Shown piece after piece: positions 32,881-44,279 of a stretch of DNA of 64,000 nucleotides. A program made the position numbers and the translations under genes. The stretch is from Thysanoteuthis rhombus (Eukaryota; Mollusca; Cephalopoda; Oegopsida; Thysanoteuthidae): positions 21,470,937-21,534,936 of the forward strand of contig OY735219.1 in NCBI GenBank assembly GCA_963457665.1, given 5' to 3'. Within the stretch, counting starts at the first letter, position 1. Each line of letters begins with the position of its first letter. The notes below the pieces were generated by a model. That model did not search any database. It was not told the DNA's origin and saw nothing but the letters and a program-made list of their open reading frames with translations.

Positions 32881-33970
32881 AAATAACACGCTGAAATAGC
32901 ATGAAAAAAAAGAAATTGAGACCAAACAATGGAAAACATTGATGAGACAATATCAAGTAAATAGGAGAGAAGGAACGTGAAGGTGACTCTCAGTTAGGAT
33001 GATCCTGAAGTATCAACTGAGAAAGAAAGAAAGAATGAAACGAAGAGGTGAGGAGGGAAGGAAAAGAGGAGAAAAGGAAGGAAAAGAGGAGAAAAGGAAG
33101 GAAGAAAGAAAGGATGAAAGAAGAAGCAAAGAAAGAAGAGAGGAAAAGGAAGGAAGTTAGGGAAAGAAGGAAGGGAGATTAGGGGAAGATATGGGAAGGG
33201 AAGAAGGGAAGAAAGGTGAGAGGAAGAAAGAAGAAAGGATGGAAGGAAGAAAGGAAGGGGCGGGAGAAAGAAAGTGAAGTTGGTAAAGTATTAAGGAGGA
33301 AGGAGGAACTGGAAAGGAGAAAGGAGGGAAGGAAGAAGAAAGGAAAAGAAAAAGAGGGAGGGGAGGAAGAGAAAAGGAAAGAAGAGAAAAGTAAGGAAGA
33401 TAGGGAAAGGAGGAAGGAAGGGTTGGGGAAGATATGAGAAGGAAAGAGGGAAAGAAGGGTGAGAAGAAAGAAGAAAGGAAGGAAGAAAGGAAGATTGGTA
33501 AAGTATAAAGGAGGACTGGAAACAAGAAAGGAAGGAAGGAAGGAAGATAAGGCGTTAAAAAGAAAAAGCAAATAAAGAATAAATTCATCGAAAGTAAATA
33601 AAAAAGGGAATAAGTGTTAAAAATTTGAAACTAATCATCAGGAAAAGGGGGGGGATAAAAGAGTATGAGTCAAATTCTGCCGAGAAAAATAGGAAAGAGA
33701 GGAAGACAAAGGATCAAGAGAGAGAGAGGGATTGAGGAGAGAAAAGAGACAAAAGGAAGAAAGAATGAGCGTAAGAGAGAGAGAGAGAGAGGATGATAAA
33801 GGAGAGAAAAATACGAGAGGAAGAAAGAGTGTGTGTAAGAGAGAGAGAGATAATGATGATGATAATGGTTATGAGGATAATGATGATGTTAATAATTACG
33901 ATGCAGTTGATGATGATGGTGATTATGATTGGTATGATAATGATGATGATGATGATACAGGGGTGAGGAT
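32881..33970. repeat. Purine-rich tract with GGAA-type repeats and GAT-rich end
   Basis: About 1 kb of the plus strand is almost all A and G, dominated by AAGGAAGG, GAAGAAAG and GAGAGA units, ending in degenerate GATAAT/GATGAT units (33851-33957). It contains internal duplications, such as the block around GGGAAGATATGGGAAGG (33183) and GGGGAAGATATGAGAAGG (33423). Minus-strand frames of 119-143 codons are artefacts. Confidence 0.9.
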
Positions 33971-34135
33971 CAATTATTCGGTGTGGCAAGGTGTGAAAAT
34001 ACAAAAAGATAAAAGAAGAAAGTCGGTCGGACGAACAAAAAATCAACATGCGTATAACGTATACGCGGATCAATGTGTTTGTGTAAATGTGTTCGAACCG
34101 TTGCCATAGACCTATTGAGTGCGAACACGTATTAT

Positions 34136-34166
<31 letters not shown>

Positions 34167-34364
34167 TTAGTTCAATGTCCTCGGGTATCTGTAACACCTG
34201 GACATTCATTGTTTGAAAATCTACGTGTCTACCTGTGAATTCAGGTGTTTCAGCTCATTAACTTGGGATATTTTTATACGGAGTTCTATTTGGAAACAAT
34301 AAGACCAACACGAGTAGAGAGCCCCGCCGTCCACCCTACTATTTATCCATACCTTGGAGTGTCG
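33971..34364. other. Spacer with (GT)n
   Basis: A GT run lies at 34137-34163. Nothing else is seen. Confidence 0.4.
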
Positions 34365-34455
34365 GGGGAGAAGAAACGGATTCATGTCTTTACCAAGGGG
34401 CTTAGTGCGAAGTGAACCATTCCCATTTTCCTTGCTGTTAACCATTCAAACACTC
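34365..34455 (-). repeat. Family C tRNA-like SINE head
   Basis: GGATTCATGTCTTTACCAAG and GTGAACCATTCCCATTTTCC on the plus strand match the same landmarks at 56.09 and 32.12 kb. Read on the minus strand the order is GTTAACAGC..., GGTTCACTTCGCAC, then CTTGGTAAAGACATGAATCC. Confidence 0.4.
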
Positions 34456-35303
34456 TGCACCTCTTAACATTAATAAACTGATCATCATGAATAACAGAGA
34501 CAAAAGAATAAATGACCATTGAAATAAAGGCGTAGAAAGGAATGCGTGAATCTAGCATTGTTGAATAAACAACGAAAAGAGAAAAGAAGGTGTATGTTTG
34601 TTTCAGTACAAACTGCCCGTCCCTAACGATGATATAATTTCCCATGATGCGCCAGACGTGGACTCAGCGGGAGGGCGTGGGGCCTTTACGGAGTTGGAGC
34701 TTCGTCCATTTTAATGAAAGTTAAGTGACTACAGAACCACTTCACGAACTTCTCTGTATGTTCACGGCAGAAATTGAAATTGGGTTGTGAAGTGTTTTAG
34801 GAAGTGTTCTCTTTCCGTCTTTTTATTCTTTTGTCTTTATGCAGTGAATTGGATGAGAAAGAATGAGATTTTTTTTTATTGGTATCCTTAAGTGAGGGTT
34901 GTTAATTGTTTTTATTTATTAAGATTGACATGATATAGAACAATACATATTGAAATACTGAGATAGATAGACAAACCAAGATGAGTAAATTGATAGATCA
35001 GGAAAAACTGAGATAGATAGATGTGCGCTGACTATAGGGGTCTGCTCCCATCTCAGGGGAGTGAACTGACAGAATAGCAACCTGAGCACGTTGGAGCCCA
35101 GATCCGAATCACACTCGTAGAAGAATAAGAATTCTCGAGTCCACCTATCAAGTTTTAACTTAGTTGAAGTCAAGTAATATTTGATTTTTTTCTTCGTAGA
35201 TAGACTTCTTACATTGTTATGTACCATTTTAGCCCCCATTCCTTATCGAGAAATAGTCATTTGCACTCCCATTACTTACTAGTAGTGAACTGGCTTACTT
35301 GGG

Positions 35304-35305
<2 letters not shown>
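34456..35305. other. Spacer
   Basis: No element is identified. The GC-richer segment at 35028-35145 has the look of a short dispersed repeat, but no second copy was seen in this window. Confidence 0.35.

Positions 35306-35369
<64 letters not shown>
35306..35369. repeat. (TA)n microsatellite at the edge of a Tc1-like element
   Basis: A TA array of about 64 bases ending three bases before the left terminal inverted repeat of the Tc1-like relic. This fits insertion at a TA target. Confidence 0.95.
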
Positions 35370-35372
<3 letters not shown>

Positions 35373-35373
<1 letters not shown>

Positions 35374-35484
35374 ACTGCCAAATGAAATTATTGACACGGT
35401 CTGATCTTTTAAAATCTATTGGAAATGATTAGAAAGATATGTGCGTAGCAAATATTTTCTGAAAAACAGTGGTTTGAGGTTAGT

Positions 35485-35537
<53 letters not shown>

Positions 35538-36786
35538 AAAAACCTTGATGATTAATTTTGAATAATTGTAAACTAAGAAAAAATGTTCGTAAACCCCAAA
35601 TTAATGGTGCCAGAACATTAATGGTCGATTGTACATTCTTTTTTAACTACAACCTTTTCTAATCTTTTTAGTAACTTTCTACTAAATTAGTACAAACATC
35701 TACTGAGATATTTTGTCACACTCCATGTGTATAATCTTTGAATTACTGCTAATTCCTTGGCTTTCTTGCTTTTATGCGTCTTTTCAATTCATCCAATGAA
35801 TTTTCAATTGTATTCAGACTCTGGAAAGGACAAGGTAAAACTAATTATATTCTTTTCCTGAAGGTATTTCTAGACTAATTTAGGAGTATGGTTTGGATGA
35901 TTGCCATGAACAAAGCACCAAGCGCGTCTCAGTTTCAGATTCCAGAGAGACACTCCCAAGTTGACATCCAATATTTCACAATAATCCACTTTTTCAATTA
36001 AACCATCAACTCTTACCAAGCGCCCTGTTTATTTTACAGAGAAACAACCCCAAAGCAAGTTACTTCCTCTTTCATGGACGGTGTTTATTTTTCTGATTGC
36101 AAGCCTCATCTTGACGTCTCCAAACATATTTCTCGTAATTAGTTTTGTCTCATTTGTATAGTACGTTATCCCAGCTAATCGATCTACTAATTTGCAAATG
36201 ACTAGCCTTTAGAAGAGTGGTCTTACGAGGTCGGCATTCTCGTAGGCCTGCTCTGTGAAGGGTCCCCAGTAGTATTAATTCTGGTTACTTTCACTCCAGC
36301 GGCTTCCAAATTATTCTGGAGATCCTTCGTTGTAATACTTGGGTTATTCTCAACAGTTCTGAGGGGGTTACGTTCTACTCTAACTGGCAGTTTTTCTTCC
36401 TACGACGTCCAGGTTTATTTGCCACAATATTTTCTCCTCTCTCGAACTTTGGAGTAATGTTTCGACGTTATGATGTGAATAATTATAGCGCGATTGAAAT
36501 CAATAGCGATGATTTTTTTCCGGAAATAATATGTATTGTTTATATATTGCGGAATTATAAATTTTCTGTTTATACTTTCCTCGTGCCAATAATTTTGAAC
36601 ATACCTTTCCTCATTTTACAGTAGTTTGTTAAATACACATTGTAAAAGGCTATCCGTATGTATACATCTATCTAACTCTTACTGCCGCCATCCAAAAGGA
36701 AGACACGATTGCCACACTATTTAAAATGTTATTCTCCATAAACCAAAGAAACTAACACTGTGTCAATAATTTCAGTCAGCGGTGTA
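35373..36786 (-). mobile_element. Tc1-like DNA transposon relic with terminal inverted repeats
   Basis: The left end reads TACTGCCAAATGAAATTATT then GACACGGTCTG. The right end, reverse-complemented, reads TACACCGCTGACTGAAATTA then TTGACACAGTG, so the two are inverted repeats of about 31 bases with the core GAAATTATTGACAC exactly conserved. The span is about 1.41 kb, normal for Tc1/mariner. The minus strand encodes a broken Tc1 transposase between them (see the separate entry). A second (TA)n (35487-35533) lies inside the 3' non-coding part. Confidence 0.8.
35745..36490 (-). pseudogene. Tc1-like transposase pseudogene
   Basis: Translated fragments in order are VERNPLRTVENNPSITTKDL (N-terminal DNA-binding region), QNNLEAAGVKVTRI, LLWGCFSVK then TGRLVRVDGL, RRAWCFVHGNHPNHTPKLV, KYLQEKNI, and LDELKRRIKARKPRN (across frames). 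These match the Tc1 pattern LWGCFS...FQQDNDPKHTSK...NPIEN.WDELKRR. The catalytic QQDN(D)PKH segment is degraded to VHGNHPNH, so the second aspartate is lost. At least six stops or frameshifts are present. It is not functional. Confidence 0.75.
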
Positions 36787-36839
36787 AACACGTATTAGAT
36801 AGAGAAACAACAAATACAAAAATATACACACACACACAT

Positions 36840-37145
36840 CAATATGTCGGATCATACATCCATTTCTCAATGATATTAATGTCCGCGTTGAAAGAAACAA
36901 ATAGAGCAGATTTAGACCATGAATAAACAATATGCGAATTTGGAGTTGCAGTAGTTACTTGGGCCTTTGCATTACCATTGGTTGTTTAGCTCAATGGTAA
37001 GAGCAATGCTGCGTCAAAGCAGCTACCGTATCGGTCACAGATTCGATTTCTGCAGCAGCCTAATTTTCTCTGATTGTTTATTCTATGCACGTCTTGGCCA
37101 AAATGATACATTCATCGTGTAATAAGGGGAGATCAATGCCACAAA
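36840..37145 (+). repeat. Family A dispersed repeat with clear tRNA-like core
   Basis: The best internal promoter of the family: TTTAGCTCAATGGTAAGAGC (A box, about 36986-37005) and CACAGATTCGATTTCTGC (B box, about 37037-37054). Upstream body GAAAGAAACAAATAGAGCAG and downstream tail TCTTGGCCAAAATGATACAT match the other copies. A (CA)n stretch (36826-36838) directly precedes it. Confidence 0.65.
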
Positions 37146-37325
37146 ATTCATAATCATAAATAATTAGTAATCATATATAATCATAACATATAATTGGACT
37201 GAATAACCGAAACGCAGTACGGTTATAAAGTATTTTGGTCATGATGATTTCCCTCGAATCATCAGTAAGAATGATCGATGTCTTAAAATCTGACAGACTT
37301 CTTTAGACAGATTTTGTCAGGGCAA
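37146..37325. other. Spacer
   Basis: Repeated AATCATA phrases (37149-37190). Around 37277-37318 GATGTCTTAAAATCTGACAG is followed by AGACAGATTTTGTCAG, a partial inverted repeat. Confidence 0.35.
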
Positions 37326-37360
<35 letters not shown>

Positions 37361-37385
37361 TATAAAGAGAGATAGAGAGATAGAT

Positions 37386-37456
<71 letters not shown>
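37326..37456. repeat. Compound (TA)n/(GA)n microsatellite
   Basis: TA 37326-37363, GA-rich 37364-37386, TA 37387-37456. Confidence 0.97.
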
Positions 37457-37462
<6 letters not shown>

Positions 37463-38483
37463 GAAAAAGAGAGATAAGAATGAATTGGTTGAGATCAATA
37501 TATTGATTGTGTAAAACAGAATCGAATCTTCCTCAACACTTATTCTTATCGTGCATTCAACTGGAACGTTTTTGAATTAGAATTTTTTTCTCCCACACGC
37601 CGAAATTTCTTTGAACTTCTGTTGGCCGACAATCGATTATGCGTTTACTAAGATTAGTTTAGTCTTACCCAAGGCCAGAAATCTAGGCCACCCAATAAGG
37701 ATTTAACTCACTACAAATGTAAGGTTTAGCGAGAGTAGATTGCTAACCATGATTTCACGAGGAAGATAGTCTGTAAGAATGCAAAAAAGTTTTCCGATCT
37801 TTGGAGAGTGCGTTGGGCACGAAATGATGTCATCCTCCAGGTATATAACCTTGTAAATCTTATTACATATATATACATATATAATTACACACACACATGC
37901 ATATACATATATATAGAGAGAAAGAGATGGGGGCAGAGATAATCATATTTACATAACTTTGATGTTATTCAGAGACTGATTTTCTCATTGTAATTCTTTG
38001 TCTATAACCCACGCGTTATATAGAATTTACCAGAAGGATTTTAAATCTGGTCACTTCCAAAAACATACGCAGACATCAGCAAATGGCATAGTCTTCATCT
38101 TTAAAAGTGATTAAAAAGTGTGTCGGGAATATGAGTCCTTGGTGTTAAGGCGAACCGTACTTTATAATAACCTGGAAACAGCTCGACACCGACGGACTAA
38201 AAACAGGGTCAAACGTTTATTTCATTCCTTGGATGAAAGGTCGCTCTATATGATTACAATACTGAGGTGTCCACTAAAGATCGAAGTAGTACGCTGCCCT
38301 GTCTAACTAGCTATCACTACACAGTAAGTGCTTCGCAGATATCTATTAAGCAGAGTTCGGTTTGGCTCAAAGCCATGGAATTCGGGCACCTAGTGTTAAG
38401 CGAACCCGCTACAATAACCTCTGAGAATAGATAGCCAACAACCACTTTATTACAGGAGATGCATGTGTCTTTGTTTCACATAT

Positions 38484-38484
<1 letters not shown>
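37457..38484. other. Spacer with short repeated motifs
   Basis: A third copy of the ACTAAGATTAGTTTAGTCTT motif lies at about 37650. CTTGGTGTTAAGGCGAACCG (about 38140) recurs as CCTAGTGTTAAGCGAACCCG (about 38391), each followed by AATAACCTC/GG, defining two ends of a 250-bp duplication or a repeat with related termini. No gene. Confidence 0.4.
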
Positions 38485-38518
<34 letters not shown>

Positions 38519-38540
38519 TGTGTGTGTCTGTGTGTGCACG
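38485..38540. repeat. (GT)n microsatellite
   Basis: A GT array with a few interruptions. Confidence 0.96.
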
Positions 38541-39139
38541 TGTAAGTGCATAGACGAACTTGTGTATGTATGTTTGGTCGTGACTAAATGGAGGAGTTGA
38601 TATATACCCGCGTGTCTTCCTGTTTGCGAGTGTATGTTCGTATGCATCGGTCGTGAATATGTGGGTGCGTGTCTGGGTTTGATGTGCGATGATTCCACAA
38701 GACCCACACGACGTTTTGATAGACTGCCTTCGAAACAGCTGGGTAGAGCCATAAAATGCCGTGTGAACAAGAACAACAGAAGTGTCAAATAATAAAAGTA
38801 TTTTCTAGAGAATAATTGCCAAAAATGAGCCTTCCAACTGCAAAGGCAAATAATTAAATTAAAAAAAAACAAAAGTAAAAAGAAGAAAAATGTTATGTAT
38901 ATTTTATTGTGGAGACAAAAATTCAAACTTTCTACATCACCGGATAGACATTTTTTTTTTTTTTTTTCACTTAGTCAACTTTTACGAAACCTGTGTGAGA
39001 GCACTCGGCCGTAAATGAATCCACAATTAAGGGCCTGTTAGGCTTCAAACTTAACTACTGTCTCCAGAAAATTACTTAATAAGTATTTACTAGAGTCAAC
39101 TTTGACGCCAAGCAGTATTTGAAGAACACCCAGTCAGGA
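38541..39139. other. Spacer
   Basis: Oligo-A (38862-38870) and a 17-base oligo-T run (38951-38967). No gene recognised. Confidence 0.4.
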
Positions 39140-39385
39140 GTGTAGACAATTAAGCAATTTAAAATTTAAAAAAATCTTATTTTAGCACCATTTTAGCAAT
39201 CTTTACCGCTTTTTAGTCGTTTTTTTTTTTTTTGTTTTTTTTAACGCTATTTTGAGTTTTTTAAATGGCTATAAAAGGCTGAAAAGGTTTTTTTTTTAGC
39301 GCATCTTGGTGTTTTTGACGTTTTTTTTGTGGTCGATTTAGCACTAAGTGAGCTTCAGTTGACAACACCGCCAGTCAGGATCAGG
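39140..39385 (+). repeat. Family H AT-rich dispersed repeat
   Basis: The stretch aligns with 46685-46900: (T)TTTTAGC and AAAAGGCT phrases, then a T run, GCGCATCTTGGTGTTTTTGACG against GAGCGTTTTGGTGTTTTTTGAC, then GTCGATTTAGCAC against GTCGATTTGGCAC. Non-coding. Confidence 0.5.
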
Positions 39386-39660
39386 GGCTCGTTAACCATT
39401 GGTCCATCGGCAACAACTCTTTATATACTTTAAAAAAAATATTTTATGTTATGAAAACCTTTTTTCATGTCTTGAATGAAAATCTTTCTTTCATTTGTGT
39501 TAGAGTTGCAAATACACCACTTCATCACGAACCATCTGTATTGTGTTTACTTTCAAGATCGAAGCCATGTCCTTCAAGCCAAACTTGCGGATACCTCTAC
39601 CTTCTAATAGTGCTTTTACTTTTAAGGTATATTTGCCAAAGTAAACAACACGGTCACTTA
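39386..39660. other. Spacer with a short frame
   Basis: A 92-codon plus-strand frame (39451-39729) starts in unique sequence (FICVRVANTPLHHEPSV) but ends in the CAT/ATC microsatellite. No motif recognised. Confidence 0.3.
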
Positions 39661-39666
39661 TACTCA

Positions 39667-39698
<32 letters not shown>

Positions 39699-39746
39699 CA
39701 TTATTCTCCATTCGATTAAAACTCTGTGAGTGTGTATGTGTGTGTG

Positions 39747-39795
<49 letters not shown>

Positions 39796-40065
39796 ACGTG
39801 CGTTTGGGCGTTTGTGTGTATGTATGTATGTATGTATGTATGTATGTGTACTTCGTTAATGTGTTGATTTGGGTAAGTGCCCCCCCCTATATTATGACTC
39901 GTATGTTGAGGAGAAAAAATAAAGCAATGAATGAAAAGGGAACTTGAGTACATTCTTAGCACCCTCCTCCTCCTCTTCTTCTTCTTCTTCTTCTTCTTCT
40001 TCTTCTTCTTCTTCTTCTTCTTCTTCTTCTTCTTCTTCTTCTTCTTCTTCTTCTTCTTCTTCCAC
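39661..40065. repeat. (ATC)n, (GT)n, (TATG)n and (CTT)n microsatellites
   Basis: ATC 39666-39702, GT 39728-39795, TATG 39818-39845, and CTT about 39973-40062. The minus-strand 160-codon frame translates these. Confidence 0.97.
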
Positions 40066-40648
40066 TCCTTTTTCGCGGTTTCCGTGGGCCATCTTGAAGG
40101 ATAGAAGAAATGAAAAAGATAAAAGAATGAAAACAAGAGAGAAAAATTCGAGAAAGAAAGAAGAAAGAAATAAAGGCAGGAAGGAAGGTTAAGGAAGGTT
40201 AAACCGGAAGTATTGTAAACCGGAAGAAAGGAAAAGCAGAAAAATTTTATGGATTTTTAACAAGACAAAAGTGGCCTCCGGGAACTTCAACAGGAAGTCT
40301 GCGAGCGCAAAGGAAGGAAAAGAAGATGGAAGGGAGGAAGAAAATGGGGAAGGACGGAGGAGAGTAATGAAGGAGGGAAGAGGGAAGGAAGGGAGAGGAT
40401 GGAAGTAAAAAATGTTAGGGAATGTGTCTGAAACAGTACAAGAGGTTAGGGAAAGGGAGGAAGTCGTTGGCAAGAGAATCAAGTAATAAAAGAGGGTCAT
40501 GATATCATGAAAAAGAAAAAAATGAAGGAAAAAAGAAGCAGAAAAGGAAAGAAGAAGAAGAAGGAGAATAAGAAAAAGAAGGACATAAAAAAAGAAAATG
40601 AAAGGGGCGAAGACCTATCGAAACAGAAGAAGCGATATCAAGACAAGC

Positions 40649-40680
<32 letters not shown>

Positions 40681-41000
40681 AAGAAGAAGAAGAAGAAGAA
40701 GAAGAAGAAAAAGAAGAAGAAGAAGAAGAAGAAGAAGAAAAAGAAGAAGAAGAAGAAGAAGAAGAAGAAGAAGAAGATGAAGAAGAAAGGGAAAAAGAGA
40801 TGAAAAAACGAAGAACAAGAATAAAAGAAAGGTGATAAGAATGAAAAAAAAAAGATCAGGACAGAGATTTGCAAGGGACAATAGCAGAAAAAGAAGTGAG
40901 AGAAAAATTGAATAATACGAGCTAGGAAGGAAAATAAGGACAATAAGAAAGAGAGGGGGAAGAGAAAAAAGAGTGAAGACAACGTTTCGATGGTGATGAA
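40066..41000. repeat. Purine tract with long (GAA)n
   Basis: The plus strand is predominantly A and G for about 900 bases. The (AAG)n core is about 40648-40776 with AAA interruptions. Minus-strand frames of 103-149 codons and plus-strand K/R repeats are artefacts. Confidence 0.95.
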
Positions 41001-41243
41001 ACCAAATCAGATGAGATAAAAAATAAACAAAGGAGAAAATACAGTTCCTCCAAAAGTAAAACATCCCTGTCTACAGTTTCAAGAAGCATCATTAACATCC
41101 AAAGAGTTTTTAGGATTGCACACCTGAAGAAGTCCGTGGAATTAATTGACCGAAATGTTATGTGAACAACACCAACAAAATAATACAAACAACGAAAATG
41201 AGTTCAATTATCCAAAAAACTCTGTGAATAGGGCATTCATATA
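41001..41243. other. Spacer with possible retroelement-end motif
   Basis: CACCTGAAGAAGTCC followed by GACCGAAATGTT (41123-41160) is a 'gaagaag ... cgaaa' pair resembling, in reverse, the motif near 4.95 kb. Also seen in weaker form at 54.91 kb. Confidence 0.25.
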
Positions 41244-41565
41244 TCAATATTTCGTAAGCTGAAATGGTGTGAAATGAAAAAGTAGTTTTTGAGTGTTCAC
41301 TCTATATAGATGATGATGACAGCATGTTAGGCTGACATCAGGGCGGTGGCAGGTACAAGAAACTAGGTTGCAAGAGACGAAAGAAGAGGGTACATGCTGT
41401 CTCAATAACTCTATTTCGTTGCATAATAACCGCTGGTTGCTATTTTTACGGCACGTCCCTTTTTTCGCTTTCTCGAAAAAGGGCGCAGTGTAAAAGTAGT
41501 GGCCAGCGTTTATAGAAAAGTGACCTTTCGAATAGCGGGAATACCTGTGTACAGAATAACATTTT
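41244..41565. repeat. Family E dispersed repeat
   Basis: The landmark CCTTTCGAATAGCGGGAATACCTGTG-like block (41523-41548) and the preceding GGCACGTCCCTTTTTTCGC segment recur in diverged form at 42.24-42.34 kb (CAGATAGCGGTGGAAATCTG) and 61.12-61.45 kb (TCGAATAGCGGGGGAAACC). The 144-codon minus-strand frame 41244-41678 covers the repeat. It has no stop-free equivalent in the other copies, so it is not a gene. Confidence 0.45.
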
Positions 41566-41900
41566 TCTTTAATACTACCGACAAACGCAACCTGAATTAC
41601 ATTTGACTTTGTTTTTCCTTCGTAACTAGAACAACCAGAACAATCCTCACTAAATTTAGGGGAGTAAACTCTCCTCATTGTTCGTCTGCGACGTCACTTT
41701 AAACTGGTCCAATATATAAAATAAATATTTACCTACCATAATATGAAATTCTCGACCAAAGTACGGCAAGACTGATAAGTCGTGTATACCTACGAATGTA
41801 TTTATTATGTATACAATACAAAGGTTGCAGTAATCATCTTCGGTCGGAATCGAAGCAGAAGCGAACTTCGACCTCGCAGCATCTTTTGCTTTAGCCTGGT
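41566..41900. repeat. Family D dispersed repeat, partial
   Basis: AGAACAATCCTCACTAAATT (about 41637) and TACAAAGGTTGCAGTAATCA (about 41817) match the same landmarks at 29.93 and 30.14 kb. Confidence 0.5.
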
Positions 41901-42139
41901 TCTTGCAGTCTGATCTTTTGGAATACAGGTCTCTACCCCACTGTTCGGAAGTTCGATTTACGCAGTATTGTTGCTTTTACAAAAAAGAAAAAAAAAAAAA
42001 AAAAGGAAAAAAAAAGGCAATCAGCAAAGAGAGCATTTAGCGTTTGTTTTGCAGCAAATCTTTATAGAGGTACCGTGAATATTCAACCTTTTGTCTACAA
42101 CCCAGTCTCTTGAGCCTCCTCGCCACACCGAACTCTAAT
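41901..42139. other. Spacer with oligo-A
   Basis: Oligo-A runs at 41989-42017. No gene. Confidence 0.4.
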
Positions 42140-42345
42140 GTCTCAGGCTAAAATACCATTCCATTACCGCCATCTTTTGGGTCTCAGAAGACTAAAAGAA
42201 ATTCCATTGAGAACGAATGGTAAATGCTCCTTCACTTTACGTCATTTCAGCTTACGAAGGCTTTTTCCGTTTTATTGGAAAGCTCTACTTTCAGATAGCG
42301 GTGGAAATCTGTACCTTCTTACAAAAAACTGTACATCGAAACTTG
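42140..42345. repeat. Family E-like diverged repeat
   Basis: CTACTTTCAGATAGCGGTGG followed by AAATCTGTACCTT aligns with family E at 61.40 kb and 41.52 kb. The plus-strand frame through it runs into a CTT repeat and is not a gene. Confidence 0.35.
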
Positions 42346-42370
42346 TTCTCTAAAAGTTTTTGTATATTTT

Positions 42371-42432
42371 TCTTCTTCTTCTTCTTCTTCTTCTTCTTCT
42401 TCTTCTTCTTCTTCTTCTTCTTCTTCTTCTTC

Positions 42433-42463
<31 letters not shown>

Positions 42464-42481
42464 TTTCTTTCTTTCTTTCTT
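42371..42481. repeat. (TTC)n then (TTTC)n microsatellite
   Basis: TTC about 42371-42436 passing directly into TTTC units. Confidence 0.97.
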
Positions 42482-42929
42482 TTTTCTCTCTTTCGCTCTA
42501 TTTCTCATTCACTATTTTCTACGATTTTCTTTCTTCAACTTCATTCGGTTTCATTCTTCTTCTGACCCTCCCCGTCCAATCGTCGCATTTTTCACCCTGT
42601 TTCTACTCACCCCTCGTCCCTTGCTGTGCCATCTTGGTTTCAATATGGCGACCCAGGCTGCAAAACTTCATGACATGGTTTATAGCAGGCAATTCCGACC
42701 AAGTCTTTTAAAACCTTATGTTGTATCTTCGGCAAACATTTCCCAATAATGGCTTGCTTGTCGGGTTGTGCTCGAAAGGGGGTTGAGGGTAAGCGAGATA
42801 AAGGGAAGATCAGAGAGAGTAGTTGGCGTATGGGGGTGGAATCATGAGGTTTACTGCGCTAGGAATAGAAAAGGCAACAAAGACTAAAAAGGAAAGCACT
42901 CCGAGAGCGCAAACTTCTGCCAACGCTAT
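42482..42929. other. Spacer
   Basis: Pyrimidine-rich to about 42560, then mixed sequence with no recognised feature. Confidence 0.4.
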
Positions 42930-43625
42930 TGTCAGGGGAACTAATTGCGCATGAATCAACCCTAAAATTTATCTGCTTCTTTTGTAGCCTATTGCCCACC
43001 CTTAAAAAATAACAATTGAAATCCATTGAGACCTTTTGGAGATATTGTATGGACAGGCATGAACTTTTGGCAATATTTTGTAGTGATGATAGATAAGTAC
43101 GACGTAGTGGAGATTATCGCATATGATCAACCCTAACATTCATTCATTTCATTCGTAGACTACTGCTCATCCTTCCATAAAACTTGAGACCTTTCGGAGA
43201 TATTGTGTGGACAGCAAAAACTTTTGGTTATATTATGTAGTGCAGACAAATAACTACAATGTAGAAGAAATAATTGGGCATAGATCTGCTCCAAGATTTG
43301 ATAATTTCTTTCATAGACTATTATTCACCCCTTCCACGAATTTTCATTGAAATTCGTTGAGAACTTTCAAAGATATCACCTGGACAGCCATGAACATATG
43401 CATGAATGTATAAAATAATGGAAAAATTACTCTTAAACTAAAAATAACACCCTGGCTCCGCCCCTAATTCAAGCGATTCTTCTGTATCCCATTGCCCACC
43501 TTTCCACGTCACCCTAAAATTCATTGAGAACTGTCGGAGATATCAACAGACAAAAGAACAGAAAGACGGAAATACAGACACAACTGAATACATATTCCTC
43601 TCCAACTTCGTAAGAAGAGGGGGAT
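42930..43625 (+). repeat. Family G diverged tandem repeat, about four units
   Basis: Units start near 42941, 43112, 43268 and 43455. Each has CAACCCTAA(A)ATT-like sequence, a TAGCCTATTGCCCACC-like block, CATTGAGACC(T)TTTGGAGATAT, and GTATGGACAG. The last unit ends CTCCAACTTCGTAAGAAGAG, the kind of end seen on dispersed repeats in many marine invertebrates. An inverted two-unit copy lies at 57.95-58.27 kb. Confidence 0.65.
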
Positions 43626-43950
43626 ACTCAATTAAAAATTAAAAAAAAAAAAGATGGATAAAGGAATAAGTTACTTCTGTCACATTTTTGAATTATCAGG
43701 GTCCAAATTTTTAAAAAAAACAAACAAACAAACAAACAAACAAAAAACAAAAACAAAAACAAGTGCGAACGCTGCCGGACACAATCAAGGGGATCAATTC
43801 AGCATAAATTTACATCTTAAATTGTATCACCTCTTAAAGACCTATTTCAGGGAAATTTAGAATGAATAGTTTTTTTTTTTAGAGATAATAAGGATTAAAC
43901 TTTGGAACGCTCCAGCGCCATTAATGCAGTTTGTATGCAACATACTCATA

Positions 43951-44042
<92 letters not shown>

Positions 44043-44115
44043 GCTGCAAGTCAGCAAGTTAGACCCACTTGAAAACTGAAGAAACTTATGTTTATGTTGA
44101 CAGTTTTGGTTGAGT
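43626..44115 (+). repeat. Family B partial copy split by (CA)n/(TA)n
   Basis: CAAGTGCGAACGCTGCCGGA, GGATCAATTCAGCATAAATT and GATAATAAGGATTAAAC match family B at 59.62-59.77 kb. After a CA array (43954-43996) and TA array (43997-44040), the family 3' end resumes (GACCCACTTGAAAACTGAAG). An (AAAC)n run lies at 43716-43745. Confidence 0.55.
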
Positions 44116-44279
44116 TTTATGTTCTGCTCAAATGAGATGAAGGCGATTGATATCTTTCTTGCCTGTCCGTCTTGAGGAAAACCTTTTTTTTTTCACTCAC
44201 AAAAGACAATCGTGAGAAACCAAATAAGATTTTTTTTTGTCTAAATGTCCTGAGAAAACAATATGTTACAAAATTTAGT
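44116..44279. other. Short spacer
   Basis: Two oligo-T runs. Nothing else is seen. Confidence 0.4.

Noticed and set aside
40507..41064. Lysine-rich and leucine-rich frames around the GAA array
   Set aside because: All three registers of the same microsatellite are open, which is expected of a stop-free repeat.
41244..41678. 144-codon cysteine-containing minus-strand frame as a secreted peptide gene
   Set aside because: It spans two dispersed repeats (families E and D) and has no signal peptide, so it is not a credible gene.
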